The notes beneath the pieces are model-generated. The model was not told where the DNA came from. It did no database searches and saw only the letters and a list, made by a program, of their open reading frames with translations. DNA of 36,712 nucleotides. Origin: an uncultured Clostridia bacterium. GTDB taxonomy: Bacteria; Bacillota; Clostridia; TANB77; CAG-508. Below are positions 16,272-24,354 of the stretch, piece after piece. The stretch spans positions 1 to 36,712 of the forward strand of contig CAKPLQ010000008.1 of assembly GCA_934167685.1 (NCBI GenBank), written 5' to 3'. The translations under genes were made by a program, and so were the position numbers. Positions within the stretch are counted from its first letter, which is position 1. Each line of letters begins with the position of its first letter.

Positions 16272-17594
16272 ATGGTAAATGTAAGAAAGAAAGGAAATGT
16301 TTATGAGTACAATTTTGATGTTGCTAAAATTGAAGGTAAAAGAAAAAGAATCAGCAAGTCTGGTTTTAAAACAAAAGCAGAAGCACTAAAACAAGGAACA
16401 ATAGCTTATAATGAATACTTAAATACTGGTAGGAAATTTGTATCTAACGAAGTGAGCTATTCAGACTTCTTAGATTATTGGCTAGATAATCATTGTAAAA
16501 TAAATTTAAAGTATCACACTATAGAAGCATATAGTAAAAATTTCTTGAACAATATCAGGAAAGTATTAAAATGTTCATTTAATTATGCAGTAGATAATGA
16601 ATATTTAAAACCTTCACTTGGATTGTATAGATTAAGTGCAATAACGAGTGTAATTTTACATAGTTTCTTAACTGAATTATGTAGTAAATATTCTTTTTCT
16701 AGAAGTTATTTTAAAAATATATTAAAAGTAATGAAAGGAACTTTTAGAGAAGCAACAGATGTTTATGGATTTATAAGATATAATCCTAGTTTAACATTGA
16801 AACTTCCTAAAATAGAAGATAGTAGTGATTTTGAAAAACATTTATATACACAAGATGAAATAGACAAAATTCTAACAAGATTTAAAGATGATGATGTATT
16901 TACTTGTGCATTTATCACAAGTTGTTTTACAGGAATGAGACCAGGAGAACTATGTGCTTTAACTTGGGAAGATGTTGATTTTGAAAATAAAGTTATAAAT
17001 GTTAGACATTCTGTTTTTGATAAGAAAAAGAATGAAAATGGTAGATAGTATATTGGAACAACAAAAACTAAAAGTGGAGAAAGACAAATTCATATTAGTC
17101 CAACACTTATGAAAGCTTTAGTAAATTTTAAGAATAGACAAATGGAATTAAGACTTTTATATAGTAAAGATTATAAGTACTACCATTTAGAAGAAGTGAA
17201 AAATCAGTATGGTAAAGTTTTAGAATATCAAATAGTAGAAAATCAATCAAATATATTATCAATAAAACCTGCAAATATGATTTTTACAAGAGATAATGGA
17301 AAATATTGCGGTACAGATATTATAAAATATCCATATAAAATAATTCATGATGAGCTTGGAATAGAAAATTGTAGATTTTACGATTTAAGAGAAAGTTATG
17401 CAACTACAATTTTGAGAAATGGAGTAGAAATACGAGATGTTGCAGATGTGTTAGGACATAAAGATATTGAAACAACAGAGAATTATTATATTTCAAGCAC
17501 AGATGAAACAAGAAAAAATGTAACAGATTCTTATGAAAGTACTATAAATTTAGATGTGATTGATGAAATTATAGAATATAAAATTTCAATATAA
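16272..17594 (+). pseudogene. Tyrosine-recombinase integrase interrupted by an in-frame TAG
   Basis: The reading frame is continuous in one phase from the ATG at 16272 (10 nt after GGAGG) to 17594, except for a TAG at 17046-17048; intact it would have about 440 residues. The N-terminal arm-binding-like domain (VRKKGNVYEYNF) is followed by a SAM-like core-binding domain. The catalytic Arg of TGMRPGEL lies before the stop. YDLRESYATTIL (the usual His of HxxR is Tyr), LGHKD and the nucleophile region ENYY lie after it. Residues about 89-112 look like a misplaced second copy of the helix pair at about 144-168. Without readthrough or re-initiation at the ATG at 17109, this enzyme should be inactive. 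Confidence 0.85.
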
Positions 17595-17621
17595 ATAATA
17601 TAGTAAGTTTTTGTTATATGA

Positions 17622-17654
17622 TTAGAGAGTTAGTTGATATAATTAGCTCTCTAA
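17622..17654 (+). terminator. Hairpin after the integrase gene
   Basis: TTAGAGAG (17622-17629) pairs with CTCTCTAA (17647-17654), followed by an interrupted T-rich stretch. It is a modest terminator candidate. Confidence 0.45.
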
Positions 17655-17770
17655 AAGATTTTAAATTTAAATAGTTATATATTGAAAGTTAGTTACATTG
17701 TTGTATATTTTTTGGTTTTATGATATAACTATATTGTATTGTTATATCGAATTTATTGGAGGAACAAAAG

Positions 17771-18235
17771 ATGGAAGATAACTATTCAAAGGCATATAAA
17801 GAAGTAATGGAAATATTAAAGTTTGTACCAAAAGAGAGTGTAGATAAGATACCACAAACAATGATTGATACATTTAAAGCAAAAATGGATAATGAATATG
17901 ATTTTAAAGTTGATATAAATAAAAGTTTTGAAGAACAGGATTTATTAGAAGAAACAAAGGCAATATTTGCTAATATTTTTAGAGATTTTTGGGCAACTCC
18001 ATATCAAAAAGAAAGAATAGAAGCAAAGGAAAAATATGATAGGCAAAAACTTGAAGAAGAAAAAGCACAAAAGTATAATCCTGATGATTTATTTAAAAAG
18101 AAAAATATTGAAAGTGTTATAGGAAATACAGAAAAGGATACTATTGAAAATTCTAATTTGCCAATAGAAGTAAAAAAAGAAAAATTTTATGAAAAGATTA
18201 TAAATTTTTTCAAAAGAATATTTAATGTATTTTAA
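17771..18235 (+). CDS. Unknown protein of about 154 residues with amphipathic C-terminus
   Basis: The start is the ATG at 17771, 8 nt after GGAGG; a TTG at 17756 in the same frame is not needed. The N-terminal half is helical and aromatic (YKEVMEILKFVPKES, FRDFWATPYQKERIEAKEKYD). A Lys/Glu-rich linker follows, and the protein ends in a short hydrophobic-basic helix (FYEKIINFFKRIFNVF) that could touch a membrane. There is no signal peptide, and it lacks the IGK tail seen in later island genes. I know of no function. It is the first cargo gene of the island, 11 nt before the next. Confidence 0.7.
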   Translation: MEDNYSKAYKEVMEILKFVPKESVDKIPQTMIDTFKAKMDNEYDFKVDINKSFEEQDLLEETKAIFANIFRDFWATPYQKERIEAKEKYDRQKLEEEKAQKYNPDDLFKKKNIESVIGNTEKDTIENSNLPIEVKKEKFYEKIINFFKRIFNVF

Positions 18236-18246
18236 AGGAATTATGT

Positions 18247-18720
18247 ATGGAAGAAACTATTGATAAGAAAATAGAAAGATTATTAGATGATGAAAAAATA
18301 AAAGAAATTATTGCAACTGCTGGAAAAGGAGAAGTTGCTCCAGTAACGAGAGCTAGTAATTTAATAGGAGAAGTTTATACATATTGTTTTGTTCATAATG
18401 ATGGAGAAGAAATTGAGCCAGATTCTTTAAAAGCATATTTGGAAAGAATGTCTAATGCTTATTTTGAGTGTATGGGTTCAGAAGATTTTATGCAAGATAT
18501 AAGAGCCAGAGAATTAGGAAAAAGCATAGCACAAAGATTAAATATTGATTTATCGCAGGGAAGTATTTCAAGAGAAGATGAAATACTAATACAAGAATAT
18601 TTTTTGAAAAACTATGTAGAAAATGGATATGTTATGAATAGCTTTCCAGGAGCAGCTGAACAATCAATAAGAACTTATGGATTTTCATCAATAACGAAAA
18701 TAAATAATTTAGATTTATGA
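18247..18720 (+). CDS. Unknown protein, possibly the N-terminal part of a longer effector
   Basis: The protein has 157 residues. The first 120 are helical and acidic (KIKEIIATAGKGEV, RASNLIGEVYTYCF, YLERMSNAYFECMG). The end, ENGYVMNSFPGAAEQSIRTYGF, is patterned like the first strand-helix unit of ADP-ribosyltransferase-like domains (aromatic/His-Ser...helix...G). The protein stops about 15 residues later, far too early for a complete domain, so it may be truncated. It lacks the IGK tail found on the next gene. The start ATG at 18247 follows AAAGGAATT. Any function is a guess. Confidence 0.6.
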   Translation: MEETIDKKIERLLDDEKIKEIIATAGKGEVAPVTRASNLIGEVYTYCFVHNDGEEIEPDSLKAYLERMSNAYFECMGSEDFMQDIRARELGKSIAQRLNIDLSQGSISREDEILIQEYFLKNYVENGYVMNSFPGAAEQSIRTYGFSSITKINNLDL

Positions 18721-18766
18721 TAAAAAGAATTGATAAGAAAATTTAAAAAATTAGGAGAAATAAATA

Positions 18767-20341
18767 ATGACAATTAAACAAAGTGAAAATTTAATTGAAA
18801 ATTTATTAGAAGATAATAAAGAAAATGGAAAGTATTATATTCATAGAACAGCTATCGGACCAGTTTTTTATGATGTTTCTAACGGAAAAATATATACCAA
18901 TAAAGAATATCTTGAAATGTTTCAATCAGATAGTGAATATGTAGATGAATATTTGTATCCGTTTGATAGTGTAGATGTTGATATGTTATTAAAAGAGCAT
19001 TCGTTAGATCTAGGCTCTGGTTGGAGTATATCAGAAGAAGGATATAAAAAGGTTGTCGAAAGAAATTTTCAGGAGCATATTAGTGAATTTTTTGAAAAAG
19101 GGTTATATGCTGTAGAAACAAGTATAGAAAAAACTGCTACCTCATTAGAAGAAGGTTCACAACATCAAATTTTATCAGTTCAACAACAAAGAAAACGATT
19201 AAGTGAGTTACTTAATAAAATAGGATTTGGAATGAATACAAGTAAAGAAAATGCTTTATTAGGTACTTTAGCAAATCGAGATGAATTAAATACATTGTTA
19301 ATTTTAGAAATACCAGAATCATGTTTTGGCGATTTAGATAATATTTCTCAATTATTTGAGAAGAAAGACGACGATGTATTTGAAACTGAAACTGCATATA
19401 GAGGTGTATTAAAGTTAGATACTGTAATTCCAAGAGAATATATAAAAGGAGCTTTTTTTGTAGGAACAGAAGAATTATATTATAGTGCAAATGAACACTT
19501 TGATCGTAAAAAAGAAGTGAAAAATGGTATATATAATAGTCAATCAATAAAAAGTATATTAGAAAATATGCAGGGTTGTGAAAGTGCTGATGGTATACAA
19601 GTGGAAAATATATTAGCAATTGTAGAAAGTGATTTTGAGGTTGATAATGATGTCAAAAAATTAAAAAGTCGTATGTCAAAGATAAGTGAATTAGTTACAA
19701 AAGTTGATAATAAAGAGGCTGTTGCAAATATAAATACGATGATTGAAACTATTTATGAAAAAACAAAAAATCCATTGGAAATAGAATACTATAAAATGCA
19801 GACATTAGATTTCTCACAATTAAGTAAAGATGAAATTTCTAAACATATAGAAAATTTTGTTTTAAGAGGAAGTTCAACATTAAAAGAATTTATGGAAAAA
19901 AGCGATTATTGGAATTATGATAAAATGTTTAAGATGTATAGAAGTGGTTTAGAACGATTATCGAAAGATGCTTTAATACAACTTAAAGATGATTATAGAG
20001 CCAACAATGCAAGTTCAATGGTAAATGGCAAATTATCAGATATAAATAGAGTAATTTCTTTATTAGAGCAAGTTGTACCTTTGGATGAATTAGAAATATT
20101 TGGAGAATTAAGCGAAAATGATAGAGAAAAATACAATGCTCTTTTAAGTGAAGTAGTTAAAGCACAAAGAAAAGTATGTGAAAATTCAATAGTTAATTTA
20201 GAACACGATGCTTTTCTAGGAGGAGAAATTGGAAAAGCAACAGTTTCAGTAGCCACAGAGAAAAAAGATGAAGCAGGAATTAGGATACAAAGAGATGAAC
20301 AAGAAATATTACAAATGTCAGAAGATAAAATGCAAGAGTAG
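18767..20341 (+). CDS. Large unknown protein with the shared IGK C-terminal tail
   Basis: The 524-residue soluble protein has no signal peptide. Residues about 20-55 (KYYIHRTAIGPVFYDVSNG) and 170-245 (LLILEIPESCFGD, YRGVLKLDTVIPREYIKGAFFVG) look like beta-rich domain pieces. Residues 280-490 are helical and coiled-coil-like (VKKLKSRMSKISELVTKVD). The last 37 residues start IGKATVSVATEKKDE and carry the tail shared with three downstream proteins. The start ATG at 18767 follows AGGAG. I do not recognise the main body; the tail makes it part of a set with the following genes. Confidence 0.7.
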   Translation: MTIKQSENLIENLLEDNKENGKYYIHRTAIGPVFYDVSNGKIYTNKEYLEMFQSDSEYVDEYLYPFDSVDVDMLLKEHSLDLGSGWSISEEGYKKVVERNFQEHISEFFEKGLYAVETSIEKTATSLEEGSQHQILSVQQQRKRLSELLNKIGFGMNTSKENALLGTLANRDELNTLLILEIPESCFGDLDNISQLFEKKDDDVFETETAYRGVLKLDTVIPREYIKGAFFVGTEELYYSANEHFDRKKEVKNGIYNSQSIKSILENMQGCESADGIQVENILAIVESDFEVDNDVKKLKSRMSKISELVTKVDNKEAVANINTMIETIYEKTKNPLEIEYYKMQTLDFSQLSKDEISKHIENFVLRGSSTLKEFMEKSDYWNYDKMFKMYRSGLERLSKDALIQLKDDYRANNASSMVNGKLSDINRVISLLEQVVPLDELEIFGELSENDREKYNALLSEVVKAQRKVCENSIVNLEHDAFLGGEIGKATVSVATEKKDEAGIRIQRDEQEILQMSEDKMQE

Positions 20342-20410
20342 TATTTAGATATGTTAAAGTTTTTAGATGAATAGTGATTAAAAATTTAATTATAAAGAAA
20401 GAAGGAGAAT

Positions 20411-21117
20411 ATGGCAGATTATCCAAGTACATATACTACAATAAAAAAGTATATAGTGAAATAAATAAAAACGGTATAAATGCTTATATGATTGGTGGGA
20501 TTTCATCAGCTATTCAGGCTGGAATTGATTTATATAGACAAAATGATGATATTGATTTAATGGTATCAAAATCTAGTGGAAATCGAGAAAAAGATAAACT
20601 AGATGCAAGTGTTATTGAACAATATATAGGTGAAAATGAAAAAAAGAAAATTGATAGAATTAAGAAGTTACAAAAAAGAATTGAAAAATATAGAAATACT
20701 TATGATAAAGATGGAAATATAATTAGTTCGAAAAAAATGCCAGGAATGGAAGATAAAATTGCTGCGTTTATTTCTGGAATAGCTGTTCAAAATCCTGGTT
20801 TATCAAATGAAGAACTAAAAAAAATAATTTTGAGTAATGAAACAGTAAAAAGCTTTATGGAGCAAGATGAAGATATACGAAATATAATGAATTTATTAGA
20901 AGGTTTTGTGATAGAAGGAGATTTGTCTGAAACAGCAAGAAAAATTACACATGGTTATTATTTTGATGATGTTCCTTTAGATGAAAATAAATTATTTTCA
21001 ACACAAGAAATAGGAAAAACAACAATTAATTCTCCAACGGAATTAAAAGATAATGCGATGTCAAAAGTACAAAGAGAGCAACAAGAATTAATACAGACTC
21101 AAGAGACATTGGAGTAA
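20411..21117 (+). CDS. Nucleotidyltransferase-like protein with IGK tail; needs a -1 frameshift
   Basis: The best start is the ATG at 20411 behind GAAGGAG (MADYPSTYTTIKK), but this frame stops at 20462-20464. A -1 shift at the A-AAA-AAG heptamer (20443-20449) joins it smoothly to the long downstream frame (VYSEINKNGINAYMIGG onward). Residues 27-50 of the joined protein (MIGGISSAIQAG ... NDDIDLMV) fit the GG-x(n)-DxD pattern of Pol-beta-type nucleotidyltransferases. The protein ends in the shared tail (FSTQEIGKTTIN). Either programmed frameshifting or slippage expresses it, or it is a one-base-deletion pseudogene. A GTG at 20374 could start the long frame directly but has no good ribosome binding site. 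Confidence 0.6.
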
Positions 21118-21160
21118 TTAATAATTCAGATAAAATAATTATGAAATAGGTGAATATATA

Positions 21161-21691
21161 ATGACAAATGAACAAGTTAATTTTATAGATTATGATAAAA
21201 TTATAGAAGATATGCCAAAAGAATTAAATCAAATTGAAATGGTAAGATATATTTACATACAACTAGGGAAATATTTTTCATATGATGAAAAATATATAAC
21301 ATCTGAAAGTGATGAGAAAAAAAGAGAAATATTTGATAGAGATATTGAAGATATTGAAAATGACAAAGTTGTATGTACATCTCTTTCAAAAATTTATGAA
21401 AGATTATTAAAGCGAGTTGGAATAAATGCAAAGACTGTACTAATTCCAGGCGAAAGATTAGGTCATGCATTTACTGAAATAGAAATTGATGGAAGAAAAT
21501 ATTTTACTGGTTTAGTTCGTGATTTAATGAGGATAAAAACAGGATTTAAAACAAATGAATTTATGATTGATAATCCTGATAGGTTTGGGGAGGATTCTGG
21601 ATTTACTGCATTATCTGATGAAGAACTAAAAAAAATCGATGATAAAATAGGATACACATATAATCGGTATGTATATGGAAGATTTTACTGA
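21161..21691 (+). CDS. Transglutaminase-like protein (third in window)
   Basis: The 176-residue protein has a transglutaminase-like core: an N-terminal helix pattern (EMVRYIYIQLGKYFSYDE), Cys72 at the head of a helix (VVCTSLSKIYERLLKRVGI), and His102 in ERLGHAFTEIEIDG. In the strand YFTGLVRDL, Gly117 stands where related proteins usually have the catalytic Asp; Asp121 is nearby. It is shorter than the two backbone paralogues (337 and 359 residues) and lacks their C-terminal domain. It also lacks the IGK tail, but its 3' end overlaps the next, tailed gene by 23 nt. The two may be co-produced or were once one protein. Confidence 0.7.
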   Translation: MTNEQVNFIDYDKIIEDMPKELNQIEMVRYIYIQLGKYFSYDEKYITSESDEKKREIFDRDIEDIENDKVVCTSLSKIYERLLKRVGINAKTVLIPGERLGHAFTEIEIDGRKYFTGLVRDLMRIKTGFKTNEFMIDNPDRFGEDSGFTALSDEELKKIDDKIGYTYNRYVYGRFY

Positions 21692-22913
21692 AATGTTAAA
21701 ACAAGAAATGGATTCTTTAGATGATGTTAGTAGTGAACAAGGGCAAACATTACGAAAAGAGCTAGGAATAGAAGGATTAGGTGGAAAGGAACTACTGAAA
21801 TACAAGATAGATTTTTTAGCTAAACATATGGGACATAGTGATTTGCATTGTATTGAAAAAAGCGACTATTTTCAAGAAATAATAAAAGGCTGTATAGATA
21901 TGAAAAAAGCACAAGAGTTTTTTAATCTAGCAAAAATTACATGTATAGAAGAAAATTCAAGTATGAGAATTTTATGTGTTTTAACAGATAAGGAAGATAA
22001 TTCAAAAACAATATATTCGATTTCAGATGGTAAAGAAATTATGCAAGTATCAGTAGAAGAACTTAAACAACAATTTGAATCTGGTATGAGAACATTATCA
22101 AAATCAAGAGAAGAGAAATTTAAAGAGTTATTATTTGGAGGTACAGAAAAAAAAGAATATTATAGACATAGTCCAATAAGTGATATTGAGTCAATAATGG
22201 TAAACGGATTAGATCCCGATTTAGCAGAAGAAGATTTAAGAACAGAAACATCAGACAAAAGAAAAAAAGTGTTTTATAGTGAAGGTAAAGAAGGTGTTGT
22301 AACGTTTGATTGTACTTGTAGAAGAAAATATAGACAATGGCAAAAACATGGAAGAGTGCCAGATGGAATGTCTATGGATGAATATTATCAAGAGCGTGAC
22401 GGCGAGGATAGAATTTATATAAAATTTGAAGCAGATAATATAGTAAATGAACAGGAGGATAATATTGATAGATTTGCTGATGCTTGTACAAGTAAAAAAA
22501 TTCCAGCACAAAATATTAAAGTTTGTGTGTTAAGAAATAATTCTACAGGAAAGATTACATACAGACGAGAAGATATAGTAACATATATGATGTCTGCATG
22601 TTCGATTGAAGACATTAAATCAAAATATTTATTGGATGATAGATTAAGTAATCAACTTGAAGAATATTATGCAGATAGACAAGCAGAAGTAATGGACTTA
22701 ACTGAATACACATTAGAAGAAATGGAATTACAACAATTCTATGAGCAATATATAGCTACGACTAAAAATAAAATATTTACTCAAGAAGAAATTGGAAAAT
22801 CTACGGTTAATGTTTCAACAACACAAAAAGATACGAGTAAAAGTAAAATACAAATGGATGAGAGAGCATTAAGTGAATTACAAAATGCAAAACAACAAGA
22901 AAAAAATAGGTGA
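21669..22913 (+). CDS. Possible ADP-ribosyltransferase-like protein with IGK tail
   Basis: The 414-residue soluble protein starts at an ATG inside the upstream gene with a poor ribosome binding site, suggesting translational coupling. Residues 1-160 are helical. Around 164-203, YYRHSPISDIESIMVNGLDP followed by VFYSEG is patterned like the first strand-helix and second strand of ART or KptA/DarT-type domains (H-[ST]...Ix2Ix3GL...). Later strands are RIYIKFEA and IKVCVLRNN. Residues about 371-414 hold the shared tail (KIFTQEEIGKSTVNVS). The ART assignment is a weak inference from pattern only and needs profile or structure comparison. Confidence 0.55.
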   Translation: MYMEDFTEMLKQEMDSLDDVSSEQGQTLRKELGIEGLGGKELLKYKIDFLAKHMGHSDLHCIEKSDYFQEIIKGCIDMKKAQEFFNLAKITCIEENSSMRILCVLTDKEDNSKTIYSISDGKEIMQVSVEELKQQFESGMRTLSKSREEKFKELLFGGTEKKEYYRHSPISDIESIMVNGLDPDLAEEDLRTETSDKRKKVFYSEGKEGVVTFDCTCRRKYRQWQKHGRVPDGMSMDEYYQERDGEDRIYIKFEADNIVNEQEDNIDRFADACTSKKIPAQNIKVCVLRNNSTGKITYRREDIVTYMMSACSIEDIKSKYLLDDRLSNQLEEYYADRQAEVMDLTEYTLEEMELQQFYEQYIATTKNKIFTQEEIGKSTVNVSTTQKDTSKSKIQMDERALSELQNAKQQEKNR

Positions 22914-22917
22914 TGTT

Positions 22918-23781
22918 ATGGAAAATATAGAAGAATTTAATAGAAAAAAAGATATTTTAATAAGAAATAGAGAAAGTGCCTTGCAACGAGTTGAAAAGGC
23001 AAAAGAAAAATATAGAAAAATAGAAATAGATGATACAATTGATAAGAAAGAATTGAGATTGGAAGTTGCTAAAAAAACAATTCAATCGAGAGAATATGCA
23101 TTAGGGGTAATAGAGAGTCAACTGGAATTCTTAAGACCATCAAGTCAAGATGATATGGAATACAGATTAAAACAATATAATGAATTTTCTAAACAAATAA
23201 AGGCTGTAGTTCCAGATGATTTGCATTTATGTTTCCATGGATGTCCAATTTATGCAGCAAAGCATATAATAGAGGATGGAGAAATTTCATCTTCGGTTGA
23301 TAGAGTAGGTTCATCAAGTAGTTATGATGTATCAGATCAAGTTTCTGTTACTACAAAAAATACAATAGAAACAACTGTACAGGGATATGCTGGACTAACA
23401 GGAAATTATAATCTTCCAGCAGGTTGTATATTTGTTATATTGCCTCAAGATGAAAATGAAATAAAAACAAGTGAAACCAGTATGCTTATTGGAAATGTTT
23501 CTTTTAGAGAAAAACCTGAAAGATTATATTCAATTATAACTACTCCAGAAAACATTGAAGTAGTAACAAAATGGGCGGAAAAAGCTAATATAGATATATC
23601 TAAAATACATGATTTTGAAGGCTTTATTGCTGAAATTGCAAAACAAAAAAATCTTTTTTCAGAACAAGATATAGGAAAAACAACTATTAAAATAGCTACT
23701 ACTGAAAAAGATAAAGTAAATGAGCAGATACAGAGTGAAGAAATGAAATTAAAAGTTGAAAAAACAAGAATTTTTAAATAA
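22918..23781 (+). CDS. Coiled-coil protein with ART-like pattern and IGK tail
   Basis: This 287-residue protein starts at the ATG at 22918, preceded by AGGTGAT, 4 nt after the previous stop. Residues 1-75 form a charged coiled coil. At 103-122, LHLCFHGCPIYAAKHIIEDG is followed by a Ser-rich loop (VGSSSSYDVSDQVSVTTKN) and strands CIFVILPQ and RLYSIITT. This is a layout that could be a small ART-like domain, though I cannot confirm it. The C-terminus, FSEQDIGKTTIKIATTEKD onward, is the shared tail. It is the last tailed gene of the run. Confidence 0.6.
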   Translation: MENIEEFNRKKDILIRNRESALQRVEKAKEKYRKIEIDDTIDKKELRLEVAKKTIQSREYALGVIESQLEFLRPSSQDDMEYRLKQYNEFSKQIKAVVPDDLHLCFHGCPIYAAKHIIEDGEISSSVDRVGSSSSYDVSDQVSVTTKNTIETTVQGYAGLTGNYNLPAGCIFVILPQDENEIKTSETSMLIGNVSFREKPERLYSIITTPENIEVVTKWAEKANIDISKIHDFEGFIAEIAKQKNLFSEQDIGKTTIKIATTEKDKVNEQIQSEEMKLKVEKTRIFK

Positions 23782-23795
23782 AGTAGGTAAAAGAT

Positions 23796-24260
23796 ATGAA
23801 TGATATAAAATACAAAAATGAAAAATTTAATTTTGCATATAGAGTGTCAGCAATTATTTACAATGAAGATGAAACGAAAATGCTTTTATTTTACGGAGAT
23901 GATATGGATTTCTATATGTTACCAGGAGGAAAAGTAAAAGAACAAGAAAATAGTGTAAATGCAATTAAAAGAGAAATTTATGAGGAATTAGGATATGAAA
24001 ATTTAGAATTTAAATTTGCAGGAGTAAGTGAAGAATTAATTTCTGAAAAAGATAATTTTATTCAAGAAATAACTATAACATACAAATGCAAATATAATGG
24101 CGATATCAAAGAAAAATCTTTTAAAAGTAAAGAATCAGATTGGATTAATTTTAAATGGGTAAAAGTTAGTGAGTTAGAAGAATATAATATTCATCCCAGT
24201 AAAATTTTATCAATTGTAAATAACTGTAATAATCATATAGTAGAAGAAAAAAATAAATAG
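23796..24260 (+). CDS. Nudix hydrolase
   Basis: The 154-residue protein has a complete Nudix box at residues 45-67: Gly45, Glu51, Arg59-Glu60, Glu63-Glu64 and Gly66. It is preceded by the typical MLPGG strand end. Nudix enzymes hydrolyse nucleoside diphosphates linked to another group, including ADP-ribose and NAD. The substrate of this copy cannot be read from the motif. It follows the tailed genes by 14 nt. If the ART-like calls are right, an ADP-ribose-directed Nudix would be a logical companion, but that is speculation. Confidence 0.9.
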   Translation: MNDIKYKNEKFNFAYRVSAIIYNEDETKMLLFYGDDMDFYMLPGGKVKEQENSVNAIKREIYEELGYENLEFKFAGVSEELISEKDNFIQEITITYKCKYNGDIKEKSFKSKESDWINFKWVKVSELEEYNIHPSKILSIVNNCNNHIVEEKNK

Positions 24261-24354
24261 TTTCACTATTACTCGTAATAATACTATAATATACAACTGA
24301 AAGTAAAACGATAAGACAGATAAATATAATTTTTAGAAACGGAGGTATAAAATA

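Noticed and set aside
16069..16278. 69-codon frame between secA and the integrase
   Set aside because: It has no ribosome binding site, runs through the arm-type repeats and the terminator-like hairpin, and its translation has no domain-like character. It is unlikely to be an excisionase.
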